From Phaseolus vulgaris (lineage: Eukaryota; Streptophyta; Magnoliopsida; Fabales; Fabaceae), in NCBI RefSeq assembly GCF_000499845.2, contig NC_023753.2:26380202-26444201 (forward strand): a stretch of 64,000 nt of DNA, given 5' to 3'. A program made the position numbers and the translations under genes. Below, piece after piece: positions 12,801-22,889 of the stretch. Position 1 is the first letter of the stretch; every line of letters begins with the position of its first letter. The notes beneath the pieces are model-generated. The model did not search any database and was not told the origin of the DNA. It saw only the letters and a list, made by a program, of their open reading frames with translations.

Positions 12801-15800
12801 GAATAACATACGTCTAACAATTATATTTTTGGTGATTTTTCTGATAGCAGCAAAAACAAGGCAGAAGATATCTCTCAAATGAATCTACAAACAACAAAAA
12901 AATTATAATAATGTGCAATTGATTTAAGATCAAATACAACAAATCTAGATTATTGTGCAAGAACTAAGAAACGACTCTACACACTGAGCAAACAATCTCA
13001 CAGTGGAATCAATTGTTGTTTCATTTGAGAAAGGTAAAAATCTTGACAAAAGTTGGATTCTTAATAGGGGGCTATAGATCATGTCACATATACTACTTTG
13101 CATTTTAACTATTTTCATAAAATTAAACCTATTTATGTTCATCTACCAAACAAGTCTCAGGCTATTGCAAAGTATTTTGGAATTGTGCATTTTACAGAGC
13201 ATCTCTACATATGTGATGTTCTTTACATACTTGAATTTACTTTTAACTTGATTTTTATGCATCAGATGATTCATACCCTAAATTACACTAACTTTCTTGC
13301 ATGAGATATGTCATATTCAGGATATCACTTCTTAGAGGATGATTGGAAAAGTTGAATTGTATAATGGGCTCTATTACTTGCAAGAAAAGAAACATATATC
13401 TCTTATTAATACTTTTAATTATGAAGAAAATGTTTCTCATAGTTTAGATTCTCTTGGACATCCTTTGGATAAAGTTTTAGATCATATTAGAAAGATGTTT
13501 TCTAATATACATTTCAACAAAAACATTCTTTGTGAACCCTGTCATCTGGCCAAGCAGCGTAAACTCACGTTTGCTCAAAGTAGGAATGTTTCTACTCATT
13601 TTTTTTACCTTATTCATGTTGATATATGGGATCCCATTGGAATTTCTTCTATACAAGGGTATAAATACTTTCTTACTATAGTTGATGATTTCAGTAGATA
13701 GACTTGGATTTTCTTAATGTAAAACAAATTTGAAACTAAAACTGCTCTACAAAGTTTCATTAGCTTAATCCAAAAATCAGTTTGATAGAAAAATGAAAAC
13801 TCTTAGATATAATGATAGACAATAGTTCATTTGGAATAATTTGTATAATAAATTGGGTATCATAATTGTGTTAAGACATTATAGCAAAATGTTATTGTGA
13901 AAAAAAAAACATCAGCATGTCATGAATGTTACAAGTAGTTTCCTATTTGAATCCAATCTTCCTACTTGTTTATGATCATATGCTTTGTCTCATTATGTGC
14001 ATCTTATAAACAAACTCAGTGTTATCACTTTTCGATTATGGCGGCGCCATGGTAGAAAGCGGTGGCGATGCGATTTTCGCATGACGGTCGCTTTTGGCAT
14101 CTCGGGATGCTAATGGAAAACGAAAATATCGAAAAAGGCGGAGAAAAACTCTGTAACAGCGACGGTGCACACTGTAACAACAACGGTGCACGAGGTGGAA
14201 AATGAAGAAGAAGGGACCATCAACGTATGAAGAAGATAGAACACCTAAACCTAATTTTGAAAAAACCCTAATGGCCCATTCCAATTTTTAACTAATAAAA
14301 CCCTAAAATCCTAATTATTCAAATAAAATTTGAGGCTAATTCTCCCTGCACCAGATTAATTTTGATTTGGACCCATCATTTATTTTTAAACCCCAAATTA
14401 CCTTTGTCATCTTTTCCGGATTTTTGCATCCAGGATGAAAAAAAAAACTTCTGGATTTTAGCATCCAAAAGACATTATTGTGATGCGAATTGTCATATCC
14501 GGAAGACACATCTCAGTTCTAGATTGTATATCTAGAACTGTCTTACTTGTATTGCGGATATAAATATCCGAAAAAATATGGGTAAAACAAACATTTTCTT
14601 TGTAATGTTGAGTGTAGGTCATAAATGGTCTGGTGCAGGGAGAATTAGCCAAAATTTGAATGTGTTGTAGGTGCATCGGCTATTAAACCTAATTAAGTTT
14701 GGGCCTTTGGCCCATTCCAACTTTTAACTAATAAAACCCTAAAACCCTAATTATTCAAATGAAATTTGAATGTGTTGTGGCTACATGAGCTGTCAAACCT
14801 AATTAAGAATTCAAAAGCTACTTAAAATTAGTTTTTTAGCCTATTTTTGGCCCATTTAAAACATTATATTTATTGCAATCCACAATACATTTTTTTTATC
14901 TTTGCCACAACACCTATAACTCGTTATTGTTTTTGTTATAACTTTATAAAGGATTTATGGGGTCTTCAATATGATCCCTTATCCGATATCATTCCATCTG
15001 CTACAATTAAAAGAACTCCCTATGAAATTGTTTATAAACAATTACCTGATCTTAGGAACTTGAAAGCTTTTGGATCTTTGTGTTTTGTTTCTACTCTTAA
15101 AAGGAATAGAACTAGGCTTGATCCTTGAGCTAGGAAATGTGTTTTTGTAGGATATAAAAGAGAAACAAAAGGATATATAGTTCTTAGACATAAAAAGTAA
15201 GAGATTTTAGTATCCAAAGATGTCACCTTTTATGAAAATATTTGTCCATATAGAACCAAGGCAAACATTCACACTAGCAATTTTCAAGAACATAATGTTT
15301 AACTCCTTTTTTTGAAATACCTCTTATGGAAAATATTGATTTGAACAAAATCAAAATGAACAAGTTAAAAGAAACATAGTTGAGAATGGCAGTACTAATA
15401 ATCTAAGAAGATCTACTAAAAATCGTAAAACTCCTTATTTCCTTGAAGATTATCGTCATAATGTTTCTAATGTGATTGAAGGTTAGAATGTAAAATATCT
15501 TATATCTTCTGTTTTAAGCTATAACAGACTTTCAGAGAGCCATCTTAAATACAATCTTACTTTATCCACTAATCATAAACCTCAAATATACGAGCAAGCG
15601 GTTAAGATTCCTGAATGGTGTGAAGCTATGGAGATTCCTGAATGGTGTGAAGCTATGGAGAGGGAGATTAACACTTTTAAATGAAACAAGACATGGGTTA
15701 CACTACAAGAAAATCATGAAATAGAAACCAATTTTAGAGACAAAAAATAATTAGTTGTTATAGTGACTAAATTATAGATCATTTTAGGAACTAAATAAAT

Positions 15801-18800
15801 TTTTGGTTTCTAAATTAGTTTCTATTATTGTTAAATGGTTTCTAAATTGATATCTAATTAGCAACTAAGGTTTTTGCTACCAAATTTAGAATCTAAATAA
15901 TTGGTAGTTAAAACCTTGGTAGCTAATTAAATACCAATTTAAAAACTATTTCACAATAATAAAAACTAATTTGGAAACCAATTTTTTTTTTAGTTTCTAA
16001 AATGGTTTCTAATTTAGTTACTATTGCAACTAATTATTTTGGTTTCTAAAAATTGATTTTTATTTGATGATTTTCTTGTAGTGTCATGACTAATCTACCT
16101 CAAGGTAAGAAAGTTATCGACTACAAGTGTGTCTATAAGGTAAAACACAAATCTAATGGTACTATCGAATTATACAAGGCACATCTTATGGTTAAAGCGT
16201 ATAACCAACAAAAAGGAATCAATTACTTAAACACCTTCTCCCTAATAGCAAAGTTAAATACCGTTCGAACTCTTTTTGCCATCGTTGCTACTCAAAACTG
16301 GCATTTGACACAACTTGATGTAGATAACGCATTTTTTCATGGAGATTTAGAGGAAGATGTTTATATGATCATGCCTTCTGGAATGAATGATCGTAAAAAC
16401 AACATGGTTTGCAAGCTTAAAAATCTCTATACGAATTGATACAGGCTAGGGAGAAGTAGTTTGCCAAGCTCTCTCCATCTTTACAAAGCATTGGTTTTAC
16501 CCCCATCAAGTGGAGATCATTCTCTTTACTCAACGTAGTTCGTCCACCTTCATAGCGTTATTTGCTTGCATTGACGACAACATCCTTGCAGGTATTCGTT
16601 ATGTGAAATTTAAAGATTATTTTATACCTTGATCAAACTTTCAAGGTAAAAGATTTAGGGAAAGTATGCACTAGACATTCTCAATCACACATGATTGCTG
16701 CCTGTTAAACCTTCCATAACACCTACCACTAAAGATATCAATTGCCTTTTTTTTGACAAAAATCTCTTTCTTTCACTACATAAATATCATTAAATAGTAA
16801 CTAAATTTAAAAATTAAAAATAATTAATCACTATAAATTAGATATTTATAGACTAAAAATTATTAATATCATATAGTTTCTATTATTAATAAAATATTAT
16901 AAAATAATTTCTAATTTAGTATTTAAATTAGTTACCAAAGTTTTAACTAGTATTTAGATTCTAGATTACTCTGAAAAACTAATAGAAACTAATTTAGAGA
17001 TTAGTAACTAAAACTTCAGTAACTAATAATTATATACCAATTTAAAAATTATTTTATAATTTTTTATTAATAATAAAAACTAAATTAAATACTACTAAAT
17101 TTTTAGTTTATAAAATAATAGTTAATATAGTTAATATAATAACTAATTATTTTAATCTTTAAAATTTTTTTCTATTTAAAATTTTGTCTTACCTCTTCCT
17201 AGGCTCCCACAATTCTTCATCATAAAGCTACATAGTGTATACCCAGATAGATTAAACTTGCTCCTGCATAAGGTTTGTTCTTCTCCAAAGATGTTACACA
17301 TCAACTCAAAAGGTTCAACAATTCAGATTGGGTTGCTTGTCAAGTTACACGATGATCAACTACATGTTACTATTTTTTATTTTTATTTTTTTGCTCATCT
17401 CTCATAAATTGAAAATCCAAAAAACAAACCAACATATCTTGATCCTCCTCTAAAGCAGTGTGAGATTCAATGGCTGACATACCTATTGAAGGATTTTAAT
17501 CTACAAAACATCATATCCGCACAATGGTTTATTGTGACAGCCAATTTGCAAGACACATTGCATCCAATCCAAGCTTCCATGAATGCATAAAGCATATAGA
17601 TATCATTTATCATGTGGTACGCCAGAAGTTTCAAAAGAATTTGCTCCATCTTCCCATATCTTCTCAGCACCAGTTTGCCAATATTTTTACTAAGTCCCTC
17701 GAACCAAAAAATTTCATGATACTGTTCACAAGCGTAGTGTCCTTGACATTCATGGCACAACTTGAGGGGGGCTGTTAGTGGTTGTTATGCTTTCTATTTG
17801 TTCGTTTTTGTTTTCTAGAACGCTCTATATAAACAAAGAGTTTATGGTTCTTTTCTCCATAAGTTTTGCATGCATGCAATAAGTCTATTTTTCTTTCTTT
17901 TGCACGTTGTGGGTGCCACAGTTTTTTCATGTGAATACAACACAAATTCTATTAGCGAATTATATGTATCTTACCATGGAAAATTGTCAAAAAAATGACT
18001 TTCTTTTTATATTTTTGTCATCGGGTCCCGATTTTGTTCTTAGTACCCTAACTGAAAGGTTGAAAAAATAAAAAGTCAATAGGATCGATAGTATACCTCT
18101 TTTCATTTGGTGCAATTTTTGCTTTTCTAATTGTGCTAAGAAATACAAACATTTATGATAACTTTTTGCATACGTTGAATCAGGCAATGAACCAGCAAAA
18201 TGTGAGCAATGCTACTACCAGTAGGAATGAAGAGAATCCACAAAAACATCATCGGTCAGGTAAATTGTCATTCTAGTCTTCTAAATTTAATTTGTTCTTA
18301 ATATATTTATGAAAGATACATGCTATTTTTTGAAATCCAATTGGACTGCTCTTGCCTTTAGATAAATTTGGTAGTTCGATTTTAAGTAAATACGAGCAAA
18401 CCTTTTTTCGTACTTCATGTTGCTCACAACTGTTTGTTAATAAATCACCCTCTCTTCCTTTAAAATATATTTCAATTATATTTCTCTCTAATTTTAAAAA
18501 TGCATATATTTCAATTATATTTCTCTCTAATTTTAAAAATGCACTCCCTTAATATATAGAAGTAAATATGAATTACACTATAAAAAAACTTTGTAACAAT
18601 GATGAATAATTATGACTGTGTCCCAATGATATTCTCTCTTTTCCTTCAACTTTCATTGTCATTATTAATTTTAATACTTTAGTAAGAAAATTTCAAGTTC
18701 CTCTATTATTGACTCTAAGATTTACTCTATAAAATGGATTGTGGGTACTCCAAACTAGTTATTGGCCTTAAATAAAAATCAGGGAAAGAAAAGAACTTAT

Positions 18801-18966
18801 TTAGGTTAAAATGGACTCTTTATAAATAGACACAAAGGAAACACATGTCCCTTTTTATGATCTTACTATATTTTGTTATCTAACTCTATATAATCTTGAT
18901 GGACATTATAAACCAAGCAGTAATGTCTAAGGTCTCTTTTTTTCTTGATATTCAGACGAAACATGA
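6877..18966 (+). CDS. PIF1: Phytochrome-interacting bHLH transcription factor PIF1 (PIL5-like)
   Basis: A nuclear bHLH factor that binds G-box DNA. In Arabidopsis PIF1 represses seed germination and chlorophyll synthesis in the dark and is degraded after binding light-activated phytochrome. Eight coding exons with GT..AG borders were read: 6877-6959, 7054-7783, 9050-9148, 9233-9298, 9417-9482, 9924-10313, 18184-18259, 18956-18966. They total 1521 nt, 506 aa. The active-phytochrome-B-binding motif [10 protein letters not shown] is at about residues 35-44. The bHLH is at about 293-345, with H299, E303 and R307 in the G-box-contacting pattern. PIF1 rather than PIF4 or PIF3 is chosen for [12 protein letters not shown] near the N-terminus and [15 protein letters not shown] after the helix. 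Exon 2 is GC- and CpG-rich compared with its surroundings. Intron 7 (10314-18183) carries a copia element in the same orientation. The tiny last exon (DET-stop) is the least certain border. Confidence 0.92.
8019..8024. promoter_or_regulatory. G-box CACGTG in PIF1 intron 2
   Basis: A perfect CACGTG palindrome lies in the 1.27-kb second coding intron of PIF1. PIF proteins bind this motif, so feedback binding is possible. A six-base match alone is weak evidence. Confidence 0.3.
10608..10831 (+). repeat. 5' LTR of the PIF1-intron copia element
   Basis: Starts TGTTGGTGG, contains a TATA-like 'ctctatataaac' and an AATAAA ('gcatgcaataaacc'), and ends directly before the primer-binding site at 10832. 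Its partner is 17773-17983. By eye the two differ by more than 20 substitutions plus a 9-bp and a smaller indel, so the insertion is old. The 3' terminus reads ..ATA rather than the canonical CA. Confidence 0.88.
10832..10843 (+). other. Primer-binding site (initiator Met tRNA complement)
   Basis: TGGTATCAGAGC directly follows the left LTR. It is the standard plant copia minus-strand primer site. Confidence 0.9.
10977..13050 (+). pseudogene. Degenerate copia gag
   Basis: Begins ATGGATCATACACAGAATCC shortly after the primer-binding site. Gag-like coding can be followed in shifting frames to about 11815, including a gag-like block at 11416-11598. It resumes at about 12715 with a zinc-linker-like stretch (CYLKHGFPP). 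Between about 11830 and 12710 lies unrelated AT-rich sequence with GAGTT-rich segments, probably an insertion of unknown type. Several stops and frameshifts mean it cannot make a full protein. Confidence 0.7.
14274..14806. repeat. Tandem duplicate of about 95 bp, first copy split by a MITE
   Basis: The block from 'ggcccattccaa..ttaactaataaaaccctaaa' to 'gaatgtgttgt.g..gct.t.aaacctaattaag' occurs at 14274-14333 plus 14660-14694 (interrupted by the MITE) and again whole at about 14710-14806. The whole segment lies inside the copia integrase region and is foreign to it. It begins with GC-rich sequence (14036-14110) of unknown source. Confidence 0.75.
14334..14650. mobile_element. MULE-type MITE, 9-bp TSD (family copy 1)
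   Basis: A 317-bp element with perfect 22-bp terminal inverted repeats starting GGCTAATTCTCCCTGCACCA. It is flanked by the perfect 9-bp duplication AAAATTTGA (14325-14333 and 14651-14659). A 9-bp TSD is the hallmark of Mutator-like transposition. There is no coding capacity, and the interior is rich in short palindromes around 'atccgg'. A related copy is at 42617-42936. Confidence 0.9.
15606..15659. repeat. 27-bp tandem duplication in copia RT
   Basis: The unit 'gattcctgaatggtgtgaag' plus 'ctatgga' is repeated exactly once in tandem. It is a small replication-slippage type duplication. Confidence 0.9.
15701..16083. mobile_element. Palindromic CACTA-type MITE (family copy A)
   Basis: Starts CACTACAAGAAAATCAT and ends with the inverse, ATGATTTTCTTGTAGTG. 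The whole 383 bp reads as a long imperfect hairpin with arms of about 190 bp. The 3-bp flanks are TTA left and TCA right, one mismatch. Removing the insert plus one flank restores the surrounding copia reading frame, which supports the borders. It has no transposase, so it must be mobilised in trans. Confidence 0.88.
16774..17190. mobile_element. Palindromic CACTA-type MITE (family copy B, degenerate)
   Basis: Begins 'cactacataaatatcatt' and contains the same 'aactaatttag..ttagtaact' blocks as the copy at 15701-16083, but more diverged and AT-richer. The right end is decayed, so its border is approximate. It is also nested inside the copia element, between RT and RNase H. Confidence 0.7.
17205..17772 (+). 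pseudogene. Degenerate copia RNase H and polypurine tract
   Basis: RNase H C-terminal sequence is recognisable at 17524-17778 ([19 protein letters not shown].., later [11 protein letters not shown], ending LEGGC). This is the usual end of a copia polyprotein. The purine tract 'gaggggggc' at 17764-17772 abuts the right LTR. Confidence 0.8.
17773..17983 (+). repeat. 3' LTR of the PIF1-intron copia element
   Basis: Starts TGTTAGTGG after the polypurine tract and ends before the TSD copy TTGTC at 17984. It retains the TATA-like 'gctctatataaac' and a decayed polyadenylation region ('gcatgcaataagtc' instead of AATAAA). Confidence 0.88.
18465..18543. repeat. 39-bp perfect tandem duplication in the last PIF1 intron
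   Basis: The unit beginning 'atatatttcaattatatttc' is repeated twice head to tail with a 39-bp period, between exons 7 and 8. No function is inferred. Confidence 0.92.
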
Positions 18967-20860
18967 TTGGTTGATATTTACAATAGCGTTGACAATTCAA
19001 TTGTGCTGCTCACTATTGGATCGCTGGTACGCGTAACTCTCACTTTAGGGGATTCTAAGTCTCTCAAAACAAGAATAAGTATCATTGACAACTTGTGCAT
19101 ATTGCAGGTTAAGCTTCATCGGTCCCTATACAAAAGCAGCCAAGTGGTGTATTAGGTGAGAGCTAACTTTTTAGCAGTTCTAACAAGCTAATCAAATGGC
19201 TAACATGTAAATTATTTTCACCCTCGCAGTATTTCTGTTTGCTTCCTTTTACTCTGCACTTTTTCCTCGACTTTAACGTTCATACTATTTTAGAAATTAT
19301 CTGTTACGGGAAGTGTAGTTCTTTATACAGTATAAGTATACAATAAACGTAGAAGCTCTGTTTACTAATTGGATTGTATTCATATCCTGTTCTGCTCCCT
19401 ATTTTTGTATTACCAGTTTTTTACTGCTATACATTTCATCAGCATATGGATGGTGATTATTTGTAATGAAAAACAAGTGAAAATACCCCCTCATTTTCAC
19501 GACTCTTGGCACAAATCTTCATGGAGAAGCATGCATAAACCAAACAAGAATACAACACAATAATGAATACACGAGTAGTGTACACAGCAAATTCTAAAAT
19601 TTATAACGTGAGCGAGCTATAATGTAAAATTAAAATAAATATTAGCAGAAAATATTACTCTTTTTCATATTAAAATTGATTATATATATAATAAAATTTA
19701 GTATTTGTTTTGTGATTATGATTTATTTGTATTGGTATTTATTTGAACCTGATAGACGTCCACTTTTTTTGCTGAAATAAAACGTGCACTCTATTTTAGT
19801 GCCTCTCGGAAGAAAAAGAAAAAAAATAGTGACAGTTATGACAAGAGTTATGATAAAAAGGATAGACATAAAAAAGAAAATTAGAAGATATGGAAGATTA
19901 AATGTTTAAAATTTTGGTTCAGTAGATAGCCACAGGACAATGATTTTAAAGCAAAAATAACTAAATTATTAAACGTACTTGGAACTGCATTACAACTTAC
20001 ACTGGTCTCTGAGATCCATTGACGTGAAAGTTTCACTGCGTATCTAATGTTTGAAGTTCAACGCACTTTTATTTCTCACACGTAGGCCAAGGGATACGTA
20101 GACGGTTCGGACGAACATGCCATTAGATTAGAGATTAGGTGATTATAAAAAAAGTATTCCAAAACTACTAATAATTAATATAAAATATTATTATTAAATT
20201 TTAAAAATAAATTTTTAAAAGTTGATAAATATAAATTATATACATATTGTATTTTAATATCAACATACAATAAACATTCGTAGATAAGGATATTATAATA
20301 ATTAAAATATTAATCCGTTACCTTTAAATATCCAAGAATTTTATAATATATATTTTGTAGATTTTACTTAAAGATATACACGGATGCAGATTTTTTTTGG
20401 CATCCCTATATATTCCTTGGCTATAAGAGTAGTGCACTGTACTTGATGGAGAGAAAAAAATTAGAAAGCTCTTCACAAGAATTATAAAGAACAATTTTTT
20501 TTCGGAAAAACATAGTATATCTGAGACGGCACTAATGATATGTTCATTATAATTTCTGATTCATAGTCCATGTGTTGGGTTGCGCTGCAACTTCAGAAGA
20601 GATTGGTAAATCCATCTCAGCTCAATCAGCTAACTATTGATTACCAAAATTAACTAAAGCTTTGCTGTTTGAAGTTACAATTAAATCTGATTGTTGTGTT
20701 ATAGTAATTGCATTTTGTAGTTCTTTTATCTTCATCTCCAATTATTAAATAACCAACTTGGTTCACGTATCATATGTATCAGTACAACCACCAATTAACC
20801 ATGACTTCAAATCCAGTTAAATGAAACGTTAGGTGAGATCTCAAGGGAGCCAAAGGAAAA
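18967..20860. other. PIF1 3' UTR, then intergenic DNA
   Basis: The first few hundred bases are probably PIF1 3' UTR, possibly spliced again (donor-like GTACGC near 19027, acceptor-like TTGCAG near 19107). From about 19550 on the sequence is AT-rich with no supported gene. Confidence 0.4.
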
Positions 20861-22873
20861 TCAATACAATGCCTCAATGAAGATTCCAAAATTTGCATGT
20901 ATTATAGACTGAATCACGGCGAAAAACTGTACAAATGAAAAAGAAATATTAACCAAAACCTGCAAAATTTCCACTTTAGTCTTGCTGCTCAGTGAGACTG
21001 CCCCTTACCTTAGGCTGAGCTTAAACCTTCTTTGTTCATCACTAGTTGGATAACGGAAGATAAGACATAAATCCTCCCCTTAAAAGGTAAGTAGAGTTCG
21101 AGCTTTCTTTTACAGAGTAAGAAAGGATCACAAATTCTCCTTTCAGCAACCAGTGCTTGCAGTTAGGGATTGATGGTTGATAAAATCTGGAAACCATGGA
21201 ACAAAAGGATAAGCAAGGCTTCAGGTACTTAACCAATATGACTCAACCCTATGATTTAAAGGTTGTATAGAAGCAACATATAGCACTACCTTTTCAGTGA
21301 GCAAGCGAAATGCCTCCTCTGCCATAGCCTTATCAAGTTCCTAACAGTGAAACACAAAATTTAATGAAACTTAATGAACTTTCTCCATAACTTCACCTCG
21401 GTGAGTATATGAGACGGGAAAAAAGAAAGTTCTTACGTCCTCTGCATTTGAGGAAGAATCAATACGACAAATTAGTTCTTGAAGGGCTTTATCATTCAAA
21501 GAATCACGAATCTCACTGGAAGAGGCTGCAGCAAAAATACAATCATACACATTATAAATATTTAACCAATATCAGGGTTCCACCACTGGAATTTTGGTAT
21601 TTTAATCTTGCATGTTGGGCATTCTTATATACCTATGGCCTCCAGTTGGAATTTTTGCAACACCTCACTTGTTTCCTCAACAACTACATGTGATTCTGAA
21701 ACAGCGGCTGATGAACAATAGGAAACATTAGTGTGCTTACAAAAAATGAAAATGACTTATTACATGGACACTGGTTTCCAAAAACAAGAAGTTTATTCCA
21801 TGCTTAAACATTGTTGATTGATTTAGTTTGACGGCAAAGTGTAGTGCATTTCCAAGAATAACAAATTTCCAGGAAACTACAAGGAAGATATCTAAAACAG
21901 CAGATATCACACGCCACTTATGCTTCTGCCAAATGTAAAACTGAAATTTTTGCACAATACTTCAGCATATGAAAGGTGGTATAAGATTATCATGGAATCA
22001 GCGTCTTGCTAATTCCACCACAAGACAAGGCTTCCTAGCATGGACCTTGTGATGGGTTCAACCTTTCCCCTAACCCCACCTGTCCGATGAGCATTACATT
22101 ACATCACAAGGATGTCCTCGACTTCAGCATACACAATCGATAAAGCATATAAGAAGAAAAAAATGAAAAGAGAATCCTCATCTTAAATGATGCAATGGAA
22201 TAACATGAACGAACCTATCAATATAAAACTACAAATCCCAATATCCACTATGGGAGCGGGTGACAAGGAAAATCAATCATTATGTAGAGACTACCTCACC
22301 AAACTAGTTATGGAGGTGAATAAAACTTACTTGTTATGGTCTCTAATAAAGGTTGCGGCTTGACACATGGCAATTCTGCAATATTAAAGTATGTATGATC
22401 AATTCTATAATCGAGTAGCAAATTCGAATAAAAATCAGTGGTTATAGAGAGAATTACAAGTACCGCATGACAAGCTAACACTAAATAGGCCCCAATTTTG
22501 ATTAATAAAAATCAATAGTAAAGAACCATGGAAGTCAGCATTTAGTACTAGAGCATCAAAGGAAGATAAAATAAGATATTTTCCATTCCATTGACTTGGG
22601 AACTTTTCCCGCATTACATCAAACATGAAACGTGCATGCAGACAACATGAGGAGCCCATAAATTAAAGGTCATACCTTTGTGTTTCTTGAAACAGCCCAG
22701 TGAACAACTGCAAGCAGAAGCAACAGCCCAACAATTTTCAATAGCAAATTAACAACAATAAGCTCGAAGGAAGAAAGTAAAAGTTGAGTTTTTGCTTACT
22801 AAGGTATGTAGCATGAAGGACACTTGTACTTGGACGGAGCTTCGTTGCAGACTTTACACTGTCGAGGACCCAT
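20861..22873 (-). CDS. HIT zinc-finger protein, ZNHIT3-like
   Basis: Seven short exons on the minus strand, all with GT..AG borders and consistent phases: 22873-22800, 22707-22676, 22375-22331, 21707-21633, 21525-21437, 21340-21290, 20959-20861. They total 465 nt, 154 aa. The start MGPRQCKVCNEAPSKYKCPSC and then CSLGCFKKHKELPC form the zf-HIT module (about residues 5-39), with its paired Cys residues and a His. ZNHIT3-family proteins act in box C/D snoRNP assembly; that role is known for yeast and human members and inferred here. The middle reads ASSSEIRDSLNDKALQELIC, matching the conserved plant C-terminal half, followed by ELDKAMAEEAFRLLTEK. The last exon (VLVNIS..) aligns with the family end but has a longer tail, so it is the weakest exon. 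An upstream GTTGCAG acceptor near 22890 suggests a 5' UTR intron. Confidence 0.85.
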
Positions 22874-22889
22874 TCTCAAGGGAAAACAA

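Larger units (their letters stand above)
13051..15300 (+). pseudogene. Degenerate copia protease and integrase
   Basis: A protease-like stretch starts at 13054. At the active-site motif it reads WILNRGAIDH, so the catalytic Asp of the usual DSG is lost. The GAG-pre-integrase and integrase N-terminus is at 13339-13701, with HPL..H and the C..C of the zinc-binding HHCC region, ending TIVDDFSR. Integrase C-terminal sequence reappears at 14847-15128, with stops after it. In between (about 14030-14860) foreign sequence is inserted, including the MULE-type MITE at 14334-14650. Confidence 0.75.
15340..16640 (+). pseudogene. Degenerate copia reverse transcriptase
   Basis: Copia RT sequence runs from about 15340, is interrupted by the CACTA MITE at 15701-16083, and continues at 16086-16439 with the characteristic [18 protein letters not shown] block. 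It then degenerates. An in-frame 27-bp duplication (15606-15659) lies just upstream of the MITE. Frames are broken, so no active RT is expected. Confidence 0.8.
10608..17983 (+). mobile_element. Ty1/copia LTR retrotransposon inserted in PIF1 intron 7
   Basis: A full-length but degenerate copia element of 7376 bp. The two LTRs are at 10608-10831 and 17773-17983. A primer-binding site, TGGTATCAGAGC, complementary to initiator Met tRNA, starts at 10832 right after the left LTR. A polypurine tract precedes the right LTR. The 5-bp target duplication TTGTC is at 10603-10607 and 17984-17988. The internal order gag, protease, integrase, RT, RNase H identifies copia. All reading frames are broken. Three further elements or foreign segments are nested inside (a segment around 11830-12710, a segment at 14030-14860, and CACTA MITEs at 15701 and 16774). 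It is an old insertion in the same orientation as PIF1. Confidence 0.93.

Noticed and set aside
6877..18966. Assignment of the bHLH gene to PIF4/PIF5 or PIF3
   Set aside because: The sequence after the bHLH ([15 protein letters not shown]) and the [12 protein letters not shown] block match PIF1, not PIF4 (VMWMGSGM..) or PIF3.
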